Origin: Candidatus Tisiphia endosymbiont of Dascillus cervinus
GTDB taxonomy: Bacteria > Pseudomonadota > Alphaproteobacteria > Rickettsiales > Rickettsiaceae
Length of the DNA stretch: 64,000 bases
Assembly (NCBI RefSeq): GCF_964026405.1
Contig: NZ_OZ032146.1
Coordinates: forward strand, 1,178,001-1,242,000
Reading direction: 5' to 3'
Shown in pieces: positions 27,599 to 38,336 of this stretch (within the stretch, counting starts at the first letter, position 1; the number at the start of each line of letters is the position of its first letter). The notes under the pieces were generated by a model that worked only from the letters and a program-made list of their open reading frames with translations, had not been told where the DNA came from and did not search any database. The translations under genes and the position numbers were made by a program.

Positions 27599-29947
27599 TT
27601 AAAAATGTGTAGAAAACTTTAGATGGAAAAGTTGCTTTTCATCATAAGGTCTCTTTTTAATTGACCAAGCCCAATCCATTCTGATAGGGGCAAAGCGAGT
27701 AACCCATATAAAACCCACCCCAACAGAAGCACGAAGTGACTTATCATTATAAAAACTATCAGATTTATAAATACTTTTAGAATTTAATCCTACACCCCAA
27801 AGACTACCAGCATCCATAAAAACAGCTCCCGTTAAATTAAAATCTTCTGGTAAACCAGTTGGAAAGTTGAGTTCTGTTGAAAATGTATAATATTTTTCTC
27901 CGCCAAGACCTTCATTTGTTGTTTTTTCTCTAGGACCTATTCCACTAGAAGCAAATCCTCTAAGGCTATAATCACCCAAATTAAACCGATCAGAAATTCT
28001 TACAGTTTTACCTCCTACACCCATAATATCACCGACACTACTTGAAAGTTTTAAAGTGAATTTATTATTGATAAAAGATTTAAAATATTTACCGTCTAGT
28101 TCATGTTTTAAATATTTATTATTACCCCCAACACCAGCAAATTCCTGAGTGCCGCTAATAACATAACCATTTTTAGGAATAATACTACTATCAAGCTGAG
28201 CATAAGTGATAGTATGTCCGATGGCTGATGTGATGAATTTTCCCATCTGTTCAGTTAAGAATATAGAACTTGAATTGCCTGGAGAGCTTAATACATCTCT
28301 CTTAAGAGTATAGTCAATTTCATGACTTAAGTCTTCCGCAATATCATAACCAAGAGAAGGTTTGAGTCCTATAGATTTTAACGTATAATTTTGATCTCCT
28401 TGTGAAAGAAATGAAGTCCCACGACCGCTATAATTATTGAAAACATTAAAACCTAGCGATACATCTTTATCAAGAAAATGAGGTTCGGTTATGCCACCAT
28501 AGTAACTAATACTCTTTTTTCCTACTTGTACTCCAGCATTTAACACTTTTCCAGTACCAATTAAATTACGTTCCAAAAATGATATACGTCCAAATGGTCC
28601 TCCCGCTGTGTTATAGCCAGCATCAAAACTAATTGAAGATGTTGATTTTTCCTCAACGGCAATATTAATATCATATTTGTCTTTTCGTGTTGTTGGTGTA
28701 ACGTTAATAAGTACTTTTTCAAAATAATCCAAATTGCGTAGATTCTGATGACCTTTTTCTATATAAGAACGGTTAAATATATCTCCTTCAGAAATTTTAA
28801 ATTCTCGTCTAATAACTTTATCTTCAGTTTTTAGATTATTTGTAATATTAATTTGATTAATAAATACTTTTTCTGCCTTATCTATAACAAATTTAATATC
28901 GGCAGTATTATCAGGATTTTTACTACTTATATCAGGGTAAACATTAATTCCTGGATAACCTTTACTTGCAAAATGTGAAGAGATTTTATTTGCTATTTTA
29001 TTTAAACTATTAATATTAAATGTATCACCCGACTTAACATTAATATATTTTTTAATTTCATTTATATCAATATTAGGTAATTTATTGTCAATAGTAATGT
29101 TGCCAAAATTATATTTTGCCCCTTCTTCAATAGAGTAAGTAATGGTAAAATATTCTTTGGTTGGATTGAGTTCTGCTGTAACAGAAATAACACGAAAATC
29201 GGCAAATCCTACTGACTGATAGAATTCCTTTAACAATTCTTTATCATACTCTAGGCGGTCTGGATCGTAGGTATCATTTGTTTCTAAAAAGTTAAACCAT
29301 TTTGACTGTTTTGTTAGGATAACAGATTGTAGTTCTGTACTACGGTAATTATTATTTCCACTGAAATAGATTTTTTTAACAGTTGTTTTAGGTCCTTCTG
29401 CAATATCAAAAGTAACTTTTACTCTGTCATTCTCAAGTCTCTCAATTTTTGGCGTTACGGTTGTAGAAAAACGACCTGAACGTTTGTATATCTCTTTAAT
29501 TTTTTCCACATCTAGTTGGATTTTAGCTGGACTCATTGATTCACCAGACATGGTAAGCAATTCTTTTGATAATGAGGATGTTTTGATTTTAGAATTACCT
29601 GTAAACACTACTTTAGTAATAAACGGAGTTTCTGATACAGTAACTATCAAATTACCACCATTGACTAGTGTAATACTTATATTGTCAAACAAAGACGTTG
29701 AGTAAAGGTTTTTGATTGCTTCATCTCCTTTGGATGTATTATATTCTTCTCCTACTTGAAGCTTTAAGTAATTTTCAATAGTCGATTTTTCGATTATTTT
29801 ATTACCTTGAATAGTTATTTTTTTAATATACTCAGCCGATAAAGCTGATGTATTATATAAAACAGTTGTTGCCAAAATAGCTAGTTTAATAGTTGATTTG
29901 AAGTTTGTTTTCACAAGAACCTTCTTTTGTTTGGTTTTATAAGTCAT
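27599..29947 (-). CDS. bamA: Outer membrane protein assembly factor BamA
   Basis: Central Omp85 protein that folds beta-barrel proteins into the outer membrane. It has a signal peptide (to ALSA), five POTRA domains (about 35-430; for example IKKITIQGNKIIEKSTIENY and VKKIYFSGNNNYRSTEL) and a C-terminal 16-strand barrel with the RGF motif (SLRGFASSGIGPRE) and a terminal aromatic residue (KFSTHF). 782 residues is a normal size. It is 8 bases from rseP. Confidence 0.96.
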   Translation of the reverse strand: MTYKTKQKKVLVKTNFKSTIKLAILATTVLYNTSALSAEYIKKITIQGNKIIEKSTIENYLKLQVGEEYNTSKGDEAIKNLYSTSLFDNISITLVNGGNLIVTVSETPFITKVVFTGNSKIKTSSLSKELLTMSGESMSPAKIQLDVEKIKEIYKRSGRFSTTVTPKIERLENDRVKVTFDIAEGPKTTVKKIYFSGNNNYRSTELQSVILTKQSKWFNFLETNDTYDPDRLEYDKELLKEFYQSVGFADFRVISVTAELNPTKEYFTITYSIEEGAKYNFGNITIDNKLPNIDINEIKKYINVKSGDTFNINSLNKIANKISSHFASKGYPGINVYPDISSKNPDNTADIKFVIDKAEKVFINQINITNNLKTEDKVIRREFKISEGDIFNRSYIEKGHQNLRNLDYFEKVLINVTPTTRKDKYDINIAVEEKSTSSISFDAGYNTAGGPFGRISFLERNLIGTGKVLNAGVQVGKKSISYYGGITEPHFLDKDVSLGFNVFNNYSGRGTSFLSQGDQNYTLKSIGLKPSLGYDIAEDLSHEIDYTLKRDVLSSPGNSSSIFLTEQMGKFITSAIGHTITYAQLDSSIIPKNGYVISGTQEFAGVGGNNKYLKHELDGKYFKSFINNKFTLKLSSSVGDIMGVGGKTVRISDRFNLGDYSLRGFASSGIGPREKTTNEGLGGEKYYTFSTELNFPTGLPEDFNLTGAVFMDAGSLWGVGLNSKSIYKSDSFYNDKSLRASVGVGFIWVTRFAPIRMDWAWSIKKRPYDEKQLFHLKFSTHF

Positions 29948-29955
29948 ACTGAAAT

Positions 29956-31032
29956 TTAAAATACTAAGTTTTTTATATCATTTGACAAGGAAATTACAAT
30001 AAGAAAAATAATTATCCCCATACCTAATCTTAGTATAGCATTTTTTATTGCTCCACTAAGTGTTTTTCTAAAAATTATTTGATATATTATAAATACTAAA
30101 TGTCCACCATCTAGAACTGGAATCGGTAGCAAATTAAGTAGACCTAGATTAATTGATATCATGGCAACAAATAGGGCAAAATTTGCTACCCCTTGTTCTA
30201 AAGATTTTCCTGATTCCTTGGCAATGGTAATTGGTCCACCAATTTCATTTAACGATCTTGTTCCCATTAGCATTTGTCCAAAGTGTCTTAAAATTAAACC
30301 TGAGATATAAACAACATCTACAGAACCTTGATATATACTTTGGAAAATATTCATTTTAATGTAAATAGGTTCATTCTTAGCAATAACTCCTATATAAGGT
30401 CTTTTTATCTCAGGTTGATTATCCAGTTTTTGACTAATCTCTTTTGGAGTTATAACAATATCAATAATCTCATCATGCCTTTCAACTAAAAGATTGATGG
30501 GTTTAGTCCCCCTCATGAATATATTTTTCTGTAAATCGGCAAAACTATCGATTTTATTAGTGCCAATCATAATAACTTTATCATTTTCCATAAGCCCAGC
30601 TAATTCAGCGGGTGAATTAGCCACCACTTCACCAATTATAGGAGGTATTTCTACTTGACCATGAGAAAAATAAATAGTTGTGAATATGAGAATGGCTAAC
30701 AAGTAATTAGCTATAGGTCCAGCAGCTATAATTAAGAATTGAACCCAAAGAGGCTTGCTAAGAAAAGCTATAGGTCTATTACCCTGTACATCTTTAAGTA
30801 TTGCAGGGTCAAATCCATAAATTTTAACGTAACCACCGAAGGGTAGGGTGCAAATTTTCCATTTTACGCCATCTTTGTCTATTTTAGAGAAGAGTTCCTT
30901 ACCAAAACCTATCGAGAATTCCTCAACCTTTACTCCAAATATTTTAGCTATGTAATAATGCCCAAACTCATGAATAAAGACTAATAAGCTGATTGTTAGA
31001 ATAAATCCGAATATTGATAACATACAACTCAT
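29956..31032 (-). CDS. rseP: RIP metalloprotease RseP
   Basis: Membrane-embedded zinc protease that cleaves anti-sigma factors and leftover signal peptides. HEFGH (21-25) carries the zinc ligands and catalytic Glu. A single PDZ domain (GEVVANSPAELAGLMENDKV) sits in the periplasm and NLLPIPVLDGGH (about 300) is the second zinc-ligand motif. Four hydrophobic segments are visible. The gene order rseP-bamA is conserved in proteobacteria. Confidence 0.95.
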   Translation of the reverse strand: MSCMLSIFGFILTISLLVFIHEFGHYYIAKIFGVKVEEFSIGFGKELFSKIDKDGVKWKICTLPFGGYVKIYGFDPAILKDVQGNRPIAFLSKPLWVQFLIIAAGPIANYLLAILIFTTIYFSHGQVEIPPIIGEVVANSPAELAGLMENDKVIMIGTNKIDSFADLQKNIFMRGTKPINLLVERHDEIIDIVITPKEISQKLDNQPEIKRPYIGVIAKNEPIYIKMNIFQSIYQGSVDVVYISGLILRHFGQMLMGTRSLNEIGGPITIAKESGKSLEQGVANFALFVAMISINLGLLNLLPIPVLDGGHLVFIIYQIIFRKTLSGAIKNAILRLGMGIIIFLIVISLSNDIKNLVF

Positions 31033-31114
31033 TATTTTTTAAATAGGTTTACTAAGTTATGCTTTTTTGCTATAGCTAATAGATTAAATATGTTACCAAT
31101 ACATCAAAGTTTTT

Positions 31115-31600
31115 ATGACCTCAACCAAAATTAGTACCAAAACGATAGCACGTATTGCTGCGGTGCAGGCAATTTATCAGTATAAACCGGAGAGTCCTGA
31201 TCAAAACATAGATATAGTCATACAGCAAATGATTCAATTCTATCAAAGTGAGCGAGTAGCTAATAATTTAAACAAACCAATAAAAGTGAAGTTAAGTATA
31301 AGTTATTTTGAATTGTTAGTAAAGTCTGTAGTTGTAAATTTACCTCAAATTGATAAGATGATATCAAGGCATTTGACATCGGAATGGCAAATTACTAGCT
31401 TACCTGTTCTGCTTCTTGCTCTTTTGCGTGTGGCAATTTGTGAATTACAATTTCTTCCAAATGTTCCAAGTAAAGTGGTAATTAATGAATTCACCGACAT
31501 TACAAGTGATATGTTGAATGAAAATGAGGTTGGTTTTGTTAATTCTGTATTGGATAGAATTGCTAAAAAATCTAGCGAGATCATGTGTCATGACATCTAA
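31115..31600 (+). CDS. nusB: Transcription antitermination factor NusB
   Basis: RNA-binding factor that helps antitermination of rRNA operons. The typical Arg-rich N-terminal helix ([11 protein letters not shown]) and the C-terminal helix [20 protein letters not shown] with NSVLDRIAK are present. The 161 residues fit. It is divergent from rseP. The rlmE start lies within its last codons, so the two are coupled. Confidence 0.93.
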   Translation: MTSTKISTKTIARIAAVQAIYQYKPESPDQNIDIVIQQMIQFYQSERVANNLNKPIKVKLSISYFELLVKSVVVNLPQIDKMISRHLTSEWQITSLPVLLLALLRVAICELQFLPNVPSKVVINEFTDITSDMLNENEVGFVNSVLDRIAKKSSEIMCHDI

Positions 31601-32288
31601 TATATTAGGGTTTAGAGGTAAATTTGTTGCCATTAAAACTACAAAAAAGCGTAAAAATTCGTCAAAACAGTGGCTCACGCACCAATTAAATGATCCATAT
31701 GTTTCTAAAGCAAAGCTTGATGGTTATAGATCTAGGTCAGCTTATAAGTTGCTGGAAATCCATGAAAAATTTAATCTGTTAAAACCAGGGATGAAATTAG
31801 TCGATTTAGGTGCTGCACCAGGTGGATGGAGTCAAGTAGCTAGCAGAATTATTAAATCTGATGAGTCACGTGGTAATAATAGCGTGATAATTGCAGTTGA
31901 TTTACTTGACATCGAACCAATTATTGGTGTACATTGTTTGCAAAAAGACTTTTATGCTGAAGATACAAAAGAGATTATTATAAAGATGCTCGATGGTAGT
32001 GCTGATGTGGTAATGAGTGATATGGCTGCGAACACGACGGGTCATGCAACAACTGACCATATTCGGACTCTTGACTTATGTGAGCATGCGATTGACTTTG
32101 CCTTAAAAATTTTAAGACCGGGTGGGCATTTTATTGCTAAAATTTTTCGAGGTGGTACGGAGAATAATGTGCTAAACAGAGTTAAACTTAATTTTCATAA
32201 GGTCAAGCATTTTAAACCATCTTCTAGTCGTAAAGAGTCAGTAGAGGTTTATTTAATTGCTTTAAATAAGAAATCTGAAGACAGTTAA
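31590..32288 (+). CDS. rlmE: 23S rRNA 2'-O-methyltransferase RlmE (FtsJ)
   Basis: Methylates U2552 of 23S rRNA. The start is placed at ATG 31590 ([11 protein letters not shown]), overlapping the nusB stop, because an upstream ATG at 31518 lies deep inside nusB. Motifs: the Lys in [11 protein letters not shown], the SAM loop [24 protein letters not shown] with the catalytic Asp, and IAKIFRGG with the second Lys. 232 residues. Confidence 0.94.
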   Translation: MTSNILGFRGKFVAIKTTKKRKNSSKQWLTHQLNDPYVSKAKLDGYRSRSAYKLLEIHEKFNLLKPGMKLVDLGAAPGGWSQVASRIIKSDESRGNNSVIIAVDLLDIEPIIGVHCLQKDFYAEDTKEIIIKMLDGSADVVMSDMAANTTGHATTDHIRTLDLCEHAIDFALKILRPGGHFIAKIFRGGTENNVLNRVKLNFHKVKHFKPSSSRKESVEVYLIALNKKSEDS

Positions 32289-32324
32289 GGAAAAACTTGA
32301 TTATCGAGTAAAATGGATAAAATT

Positions 32325-33452
32325 TCATGACCATAAGTTTTTCATTTTATTAAAAAAACTAGCATCATCCTCATCTTTGTCGCTTGTAAATTCTTTATCC
32401 AGCAATTCTAGTAATTCTTTTTGTTTTTTAGTAAGATTCTTTGGTATCTCAATATGTATGTGAGCAAACATATCACCTCTAATGCTTGATCTAACCTTAG
32501 ACATACCTTTGCCTTTTAACCTAAGTTGTTCGCCATTTTGTGTGCCAGCGGGTATTTGTAATTTTACCTTACCACCTTCTATATCTGGGACTTCTACTTC
32601 TCCACCTAAAACAGCTTTAATGAAGCTAATTGGTAGTCTGCAATGCAAATTAATTCCATCAACTTTATAGAGGTCATGCGGTTTAATAGTAACAAAAATA
32701 TACAAATCCCCGTTATTTCCTCCTCGCACTCCGGCATCTCCTTCACCAGTAAGCCTTATTCTAGTACCTTCTTCAATACCAGCTGGAATATTTACTAATA
32801 AATTTCTATGTTGTGAGTAACGCCCCTGACCATGACATTTTTTGCATGGATTTTTAATTATTTGTCCTGCACCTTGGCATTTTGCACAAGTTTGTTCTAA
32901 TGTAAAGAAGCCTTGTTGTCTTCTGGTAACCCCTTGTCCTGCACAAGCGTCACATTTGGTCATTCCGGCATTACTTTCTGACCCGTTGCCGTTACATGTT
33001 TGGCATTTTACTTCACTGGTAAAACTAATATTTTTGTCGATACCACGAAATGCTTCTTGCAAAGTAACTGTGATATCATATTTTAGATCTGAACCTCTAA
33101 TAGTAGTTGATGGTCGTTGTCTTCTTGTCCCGCTGCCCATAAAATCATTAAAAAACTCACCAAATATATCATTTATATCAGGTCCACTATTGTTATGTCT
33201 TCCAGCTGACGATGCTGCACCTGAATTCTGAAAGGCATCATGTCCAAAACGATCATAGGCAGCTCTTTTTTGTTCATCTTTTAGGATGTCATAAGCACTG
33301 CTTATTTCCTTGAACTTTTTTTCTGCTTGTTTATCCTGTGTATTACGGTCAGGATGATATTGCATCGCCAATTTATGATAAGCTTTTTTTAGCTCTTCCT
33401 GGGTAGCAGTTTTACTAACCCCAAGTATTTGGTAATAATCTTTTGTCGACAT
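32325..33452 (-). CDS. dnaJ: Chaperone protein DnaJ
   Basis: Hsp40 co-chaperone of DnaK. The J domain has the HPD motif (QYHPDRNT). It is followed by a Gly/Ser-rich linker ([12 protein letters not shown]), the zinc-binding domain with four CxxCxGxG-type repeats ([32 protein letters not shown]) and the C-terminal beta domains. 375 residues. dnaK lies upstream on the same strand, separated by 312 bases filled with repeats. Confidence 0.97.
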   Translation of the reverse strand: MSTKDYYQILGVSKTATQEELKKAYHKLAMQYHPDRNTQDKQAEKKFKEISSAYDILKDEQKRAAYDRFGHDAFQNSGAASSAGRHNNSGPDINDIFGEFFNDFMGSGTRRQRPSTTIRGSDLKYDITVTLQEAFRGIDKNISFTSEVKCQTCNGNGSESNAGMTKCDACAGQGVTRRQQGFFTLEQTCAKCQGAGQIIKNPCKKCHGQGRYSQHRNLLVNIPAGIEEGTRIRLTGEGDAGVRGGNNGDLYIFVTIKPHDLYKVDGINLHCRLPISFIKAVLGGEVEVPDIEGGKVKLQIPAGTQNGEQLRLKGKGMSKVRSSIRGDMFAHIHIEIPKNLTKKQKELLELLDKEFTSDKDEDDASFFNKMKNLWS

Positions 33453-33507
33453 AATTAAGTATATCTTATTTTAAATTTTACTTTTAGCTAACTCGAATAG
33501 CGTTACT

Positions 33508-33755
33508 CGTCATTGCGAGGAGTCGCTGAAAGCGGCTACGCGGCAATCCAGGGTACACGAAGCTTTACTCTAAAAAAACAGCTTCGCTGTTTACCTGGAT
33601 CACCACGGCATCTAAAGAGCCTTGCAATGACGATTATAGAAAAATGTAGGGTACTATGGTTGCCACTACACTCATGTGGTCTTGCAATGACGGAAGTATT
33701 TTCATCCATCATCATTGCGAGGAGCCACTTTAGCGGCGACGAAGCAATCTACATT
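33508..33755. repeat. Palindromic repeats between dnaK and dnaJ
   Basis: The segment 33508-33659 is the inverse of the composite repeat at 4381-4790, here uninterrupted by a MITE and ending in 'aaaatgtagggtactatgg'. A second, shorter set (33661-33755) carries 'cttgcaatgacgg' and 'cattgcgaggagccacttt'. No gene is seen in the dnaK-dnaJ gap; open frames across it come from the repeats. Confidence 0.82.
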
Positions 33756-33764
33756 CATTAGTAA

Positions 33765-35654
33765 TTACTTATTGCTTACATCCTCGTAATTAGCATCAAC
33801 TACTTTATCGTCATTACTTGCTTCAGATTCCGCATTATTATCGTCACCTGACGGAGATTTATACATAGCTTCTCCTATTTTCATACTACTAGCCATAAGA
33901 GCATCAGTTTTTGCTTTAATTTGCTCAAGATTATCAGACTCTAAAGCTGCTTTTAACTCTGTTATGCTATTTTCTACTTCTTGTTTATCACTAGCTGATA
34001 TTTTACTATCGTGTTCTTTTAGAGTTTTTTCAGTTGAATAAATTAAGCTATCAGCACTATTTCTAGCCTCAATTAATTCACGACGCTTTTTATCATCCTC
34101 AGCGTTTTTTTCTGCATCTTTTACCATTTGTTCAATTTCTGTATCACTAAGACCTCCAGAAGCTTGAATAGTTACTTTTTGTTCCTTACCACTAGCTTTA
34201 TCCTTGGCAGAAACATGAACTATACCATTAACGTCTATATCAAAAGTTACTTCAATTTGCGGTAATCCTCGTGGTGCAGGCGGAATGCCATCAAGATTAA
34301 ATTGGCCAAGTATCTTATTATCAGATGCCATTTCCCGTTCACCTTGGAATACCCTAATCGTTACAGCATGCTGGTTATCATCAGCAGTAGAGAATACCTG
34401 ACTCTTTTTAGTCGGTATAGTAGTATTACGATCAATCAGCCTAGTAAATACCCCACCAAGAGTTTCAATACCTAAAGATAAAGGGGTGACATCTAGCAAT
34501 AATATATCAGTAACTTCTTTATTTAATACCCCGCCTTGAATAGCAGCACCTAGAGCCACGACTTCATCAGGGTTAACTCCTCTATGTGGTTCACGACCAA
34601 AGAATTCCTTTACTTTCTCAATAACTTTTGGCATTCTAGTCATACCACCAACAAGTACTACTTCTTGAATATCCGAAGCTTTTAGCCCAGCATCTTTTAA
34701 AGCTTTCTTACATGGTTCTATTGTATCATCAATTAACGTTGCCACTAAGGATTCTAATTTCGCCCTAGTAAATTTTATATTTAAATGCTTAGGACCTGAG
34801 CTATCAGCCGTAATATATGGCAAATTAACATCAGTTTGAGGTACAGATGATAATTCTTTTTTAGCTTTTTCAGCAGCTTCTTTCAGACGTTGCAAAGCTA
34901 AAGGATCTTTGCGTAAATCTATACCACTTTCTTTCTTAAATTCATCAATTAAATAATCTAGAATTCTAGAATCAAAATCTTCGCCACCAAGGAAAGTATT
35001 GCCGTTGGTAGATTTAACTTCAAATACACCGTTACCTATCTCTAAAATTGATACATCGAACGTACCACCACCAAGATCATAAACTGCAATTATTTTGCTC
35101 TCAGCTTTATCGAAACCATATGCTAAAGCGGCTGCTGTTGGTTCATTGATTATCCTTAATACTTCCAAACCAGCAATTTTACCAGCATCTTTGGTTGCTT
35201 GACGTTGTGCATCATTAAAATATGCCGGTACAGTAATGACTGCTTGTGTTACCTTCTCACCAAGATAATTCTCGGCTGTTTCTTTCATTTTCTGTAGAAT
35301 ATAAGCACTAATCTGACTAGGAGAATATTTTTCTCCTTTAACTTCAACCCAAGCATCGTTATTAGCAGCTTTTACTATCTTGTATGGTACAAGATCTTGG
35401 TCTTTTTTTACCATAGGATCAGAGAAACCTCTACCTATCAATCTTTTAATACCATATAAAGTATTTTGTGGATTGGTTACAGCTTGACGTTTTGCTGGAT
35501 CGCCAATTAATTTTTCACCGTCATTACCAAATCCTACCATTGAAGGAGTAGTCCTAACTCCTTCAGCATTTGCTATAACTCTTGGTTCTTTTCCTTCCAT
35601 TACCGCGACGCAAGAATTTGTTGTTCCTAAATCTATACCTATGATCTTTGCCAT
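33765..35654 (-). CDS. dnaK: Chaperone protein DnaK (Hsp70)
   Basis: ATP-dependent folding chaperone. The start is ATG 35654 ([15 protein letters not shown]), the universal DnaK N-terminus, rather than an in-frame codon six residues earlier. The ATPase domain has [13 protein letters not shown] and [15 protein letters not shown]; the substrate domain follows the linker [16 protein letters not shown]. The protein ends with an acidic tail (NYEDVSNK). Length about 629, typical. Confidence 0.97.
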   Translation of the reverse strand: MAKIIGIDLGTTNSCVAVMEGKEPRVIANAEGVRTTPSMVGFGNDGEKLIGDPAKRQAVTNPQNTLYGIKRLIGRGFSDPMVKKDQDLVPYKIVKAANNDAWVEVKGEKYSPSQISAYILQKMKETAENYLGEKVTQAVITVPAYFNDAQRQATKDAGKIAGLEVLRIINEPTAAALAYGFDKAESKIIAVYDLGGGTFDVSILEIGNGVFEVKSTNGNTFLGGEDFDSRILDYLIDEFKKESGIDLRKDPLALQRLKEAAEKAKKELSSVPQTDVNLPYITADSSGPKHLNIKFTRAKLESLVATLIDDTIEPCKKALKDAGLKASDIQEVVLVGGMTRMPKVIEKVKEFFGREPHRGVNPDEVVALGAAIQGGVLNKEVTDILLLDVTPLSLGIETLGGVFTRLIDRNTTIPTKKSQVFSTADDNQHAVTIRVFQGEREMASDNKILGQFNLDGIPPAPRGLPQIEVTFDIDVNGIVHVSAKDKASGKEQKVTIQASGGLSDTEIEQMVKDAEKNAEDDKKRRELIEARNSADSLIYSTEKTLKEHDSKISASDKQEVENSITELKAALESDNLEQIKAKTDALMASSMKIGEAMYKSPSGDDNNAESEASNDDKVVDANYEDVSNK

Positions 35655-35699
35655 ATACACTCCTAATCCCAATTTAATAAATCAACTTGATAAGTTTTG

Positions 35700-35728
35700 A
35701 TATAATGTCTTCTCGTTTATTTTACAAG
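35700..35728 (-). promoter_or_regulatory. Possible dnaK promoter
   Basis: On the minus strand, CTTG (35728-35725) is followed 17 bases later by CATTATAT, about 45 bases before the dnaK ATG. The spacing resembles alphaproteobacterial RpoH (sigma 32) promoters, but the -10 element matches their consensus only partly and the TATAAT-like run also fits the housekeeping sigma factor. Confidence 0.3.
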
Positions 35729-35752
35729 AGGTAGCTGTGAAAAAAAGTTATA

Positions 35753-36116
35753 TCATGTCCTTATCGCCGGAGCAGAACATTTGGACGAGTCACCTATTTC
35801 ACTTTGTACATTTCTACGATTTTGAATACCCCTAATTCTCTCTTTATTAGAATTTTCTCTTACCTTGATTAATCCTTGTATAAGATATTTTAATCTAGAA
35901 CTTTCAGTATAAAGGATCATATGTTTAAAAAACTTGGTATATTTACCTACTAGCTTATTACCACCATTCCAATACATATCCTCAATCATCGACATCTCGT
36001 TAGGTTTTAACTTATCCCAAGACTTGCCATAAATATTTTTTAGCTCTAGGCGATTAACAGCACTCTTACAATCATATATCATTCGAGATTGTTGTATTGT
36101 AATAGCCAAAACTTAC
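35753..36116 (-). pseudogene. 3' part of a lysozyme-like gene, cut by an IS
   Basis: The open frame on the minus strand runs straight out of the insertion sequence that starts at 36117, so the N-terminus is missing. The visible 118 residues include LKPNEMSMIEDMYWNGGNK and GIQNRRNVQSEIG, which resemble the central and C-terminal parts of phage-type (GH24) lysozymes (an 'L..nQ.dALvsf.yN.G' block and a 'GL..RR..E' helix). The catalytic Glu would have been in the lost part. The family call is tentative. Confidence 0.5.
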
Positions 36117-36523
36117 GCTATGAGAAAAAAAATGGTACATTATGTTGAGTATAATTTACAAATGCCAAGAGGATAAAATTGCAAGCAATACCAGTTAATA
36201 GGACAGATTACTGTCAATTTCTAATAGTGAGTCAAAAGAATTATAGTTTGACCTACTATGCTGAACATGCCAAAAAATGTAGCCATGATGTTATTAATAG
36301 ATTTTTAAAAAATGAAAAATATACACCTTCTTTGTTATGGGAACATATTAAGGATGATGTTATTTTATCGCCTAACGGATATACAATATTTGATGATACG
36401 GTGTTAAATAAAAGAAATACCAAGAAAATAGAAATTGCTAGATCACAGTACAGTGGGGCTACAGGTGGTATTACTACTGGTATAGGAGTAGTAAGTTTGG
36501 TATATTATAATCCGGATATTAAT
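36117..36523 (+). mobile_element. Truncated copy A of the CAAAACTT insertion sequence
   Basis: Begins with the terminal repeat CAAAACTTACGCTAT and continues through the TTG start (36179) and the first 115 residues of the transposase, then is interrupted at 36524 by copy B in the opposite orientation. The remaining two thirds of copy A do not reappear beyond copy B, so they were deleted. The frame at 36179-36550 ends inside copy B. Confidence 0.9.
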
Positions 36524-37634
36524 CAAAACTTACGCTATGTAAGGTTCTAAATAGCGTAAAGAGGGTGAACGTAACTGCTGTTGCATATAATGATCTAAAA
36601 GCCCTAACTTTATTTGATAAACCGTCTTACCTATTTTGTGTGCAGTTCTTTTTAGAAAAGCCCACACTAAAAATGCACAACTAATGTGATTACGCTGGAT
36701 GCGTTGTTTTCTGCATTGGCATCGTTCTATACCGGTAAGTTGCTTGATTTCTCTATGCATGCTCTCAATTACCCAACGAAAGCCACACTCATCTTGTACG
36801 GCTTTAGAAGATTTTTGAGTTTTGTTATTGGTAACAATATAATCAACTCTGTTGGTAGAAACAGTAAGTTTAAACAAATTAACATGCTTATCTTTTGCAA
36901 AGCCCTTTATATGAATCTCCACTCCGCTCTTAATTTCCTCATCTGAAAACGTTAACTTGCTAACAGCTTTATAAGGCTTAGAAGAGGAAGTTTTAGTAAC
37001 GTTTCTATTTGCTTTAATAGGAGCATAATAATATTTACCCAAGGAATCAACATGTTGCATAATTTTATGCGTAGCATACCATGTGTCAAAAAGCACAGTT
37101 TGAAAAGGAATCTTTTTGCTATACACAGCATTATTTAACATATTTAATAGGTGTTCTACTTTTGTCGCTCCATCATGTTCGGGCGAAAAAATTCGGTAAT
37201 CTATTACCCAAAACTTATTAATATCCGGATTATAATATACCAAACTTACTACTCCTATACCAGTAGTAATACCACCTGTAGCCCCACTGTACTGTGATCT
37301 AGCAATTTCTATTTTCTTGGTATTTCTTTTATTTAACACCGTATCATCAAATATTGTATATCCGTTAGGCGATAAAATAACATCATCCTTAATATGTTCC
37401 CATAACAAAGAAGGTGTATATTTTTCATTTTTTAAAAATCTATTAATAACATCATGGCTACATTTTTTGGCATGTTCAGCATAGTAGGTCAAACTATAAT
37501 TCTTTTGACTCACTATTAGAAATTGACAGTAATCTGTCCTATTAACTGGTATTGCTTGCAATTTTATCCTCTTGGCATTTGTAAATTATACTCAACATAA
37601 TGTACCATTTTTTTTTCTCATAGCGTAAGTTTTG
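36524..37634 (-). mobile_element. Complete copy B of the CAAAACTT insertion sequence
   Basis: 1,111 bases with terminal repeats CAAAACTTACGCTAT and complement. The flanking four bases (TAAT left, GTTA right) do not match, unlike copies C and D. Left of it is copy A; right of it is an unrelated gene fragment. This suggests recombination with another copy rather than simple insertion. Confidence 0.9.
36530..37561 (-). CDS. Transposase of IS copy B (DDE, IS701/IS4-like)
   Basis: 343 residues, starting with TTG after an AAGAGGAT ribosome-binding site. Candidate catalytic residues are Asp72/73 (YTIFDDTVLNK), Asp159 (VLFDTWYATH) and Glu266 (WVIESMHREIKQ), the last followed by the HRE-x2-K pattern of the IS4 superfamily. 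The Gly/Thr stretch GATGGITTGIG and RNHISCAFLVWAF near the end are also characteristic. Identical in protein to copy C. The exact IS family is uncertain; IS701 or another IS4 relative is likely. Confidence 0.88.
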   Translation of the reverse strand: MQAIPVNRTDYCQFLIVSQKNYSLTYYAEHAKKCSHDVINRFLKNEKYTPSLLWEHIKDDVILSPNGYTIFDDTVLNKRNTKKIEIARSQYSGATGGITTGIGVVSLVYYNPDINKFWVIDYRIFSPEHDGATKVEHLLNMLNNAVYSKKIPFQTVLFDTWYATHKIMQHVDSLGKYYYAPIKANRNVTKTSSSKPYKAVSKLTFSDEEIKSGVEIHIKGFAKDKHVNLFKLTVSTNRVDYIVTNNKTQKSSKAVQDECGFRWVIESMHREIKQLTGIERCQCRKQRIQRNHISCAFLVWAFLKRTAHKIGKTVYQIKLGLLDHYMQQQLRSPSLRYLEPYIA

Positions 37635-37638
37635 GTTA

Positions 37639-38022
37639 ATGAAAAACTGGGGATTCCATCATTACGCCTTTATTGAACTTAACGAAGCTCAAAAACATGG
37701 TATGGATATTAAAAAGAATTACTTAAAAAATTGGACAATTAAATATTTAAAATTATATCCAAAGATTTTAACAATAAATCTTATTAGTTTTATATTAATA
37801 TTTGTGTATTTAATATCTATTCTAACAAATAAACAATCTAATAGTCCCGAGAAAGTTATTTTGGCATATATCGTAGCAATATCTATTGTTTTTTCAATAG
37901 TACTATTTTTTGCTACCATGGCATGTGATTACCGTTATTATTATGTTATAAGAATTTTAACATTATTTAGCCTGCCGATTTATTTGAAATTCAGGCAATC
38001 TAAAAAAAGATGTTATGTATAG
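37639..38022 (+). pseudogene. C-terminal fragment of a membrane protein, cut by an IS
   Basis: The frame is open from the edge of IS copy B (about 37635), so the N-terminus is missing. It begins MKNWGFHHYAFIELNEAQKH, then has two transmembrane segments (TINLISFILIFVYLISIL and ILAYIVAISIVFSIVLFFA) with a short C-terminal tail. Both termini of the fragment are in a region of recombination. I cannot identify the family. Confidence 0.5.
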
Positions 38023-38040
38023 CTAACCATAGTAAAATGG

Positions 38041-38135
38041 CGTCATTGCGAGGAGGCATGAGCCGACTAAGCAATCCATAAAAGTGATTAAAAATGGATT
38101 GCTTCGTCGCTGCATCGCAGCTCCTCGCAATGACG
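38041..38135. repeat. 95-bp palindromic repeat upstream of gyrA
   Basis: Arms 'cgtcattgcgaggag' and 'ctcctcgcaatgacg', same family as the in-frame repeat in glyS. The remaining 38136-38336 shows no gene, only the gyrA upstream region. Confidence 0.87.
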
Positions 38136-38336
38136 TCTCGAGCTTTTAAACTTGACCCTATCTATTTAATTCCTTTTTTTTCCTCAACTGGGGAATCTGT
38201 TCTTCGGGTTATAGCTACACTTGGAAAAAAATAGCTTTTCCAGCTAGTCTACGCTCATTCAGCAATAGATTTTTTTCTGAATATGTAATATACTTAAACT
38301 ATTCTAATATTACTTTAATAAATGTAGGTTCTAACT

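Noticed and set aside
33513-33761. 82-residue open frame between dnaJ and dnaK
   Set aside because: It runs across palindromic repeats shared with other loci.
36179-36550. 123-residue frame as a stand-alone gene
   Set aside because: It is the N-terminal part of IS copy A running into copy B.
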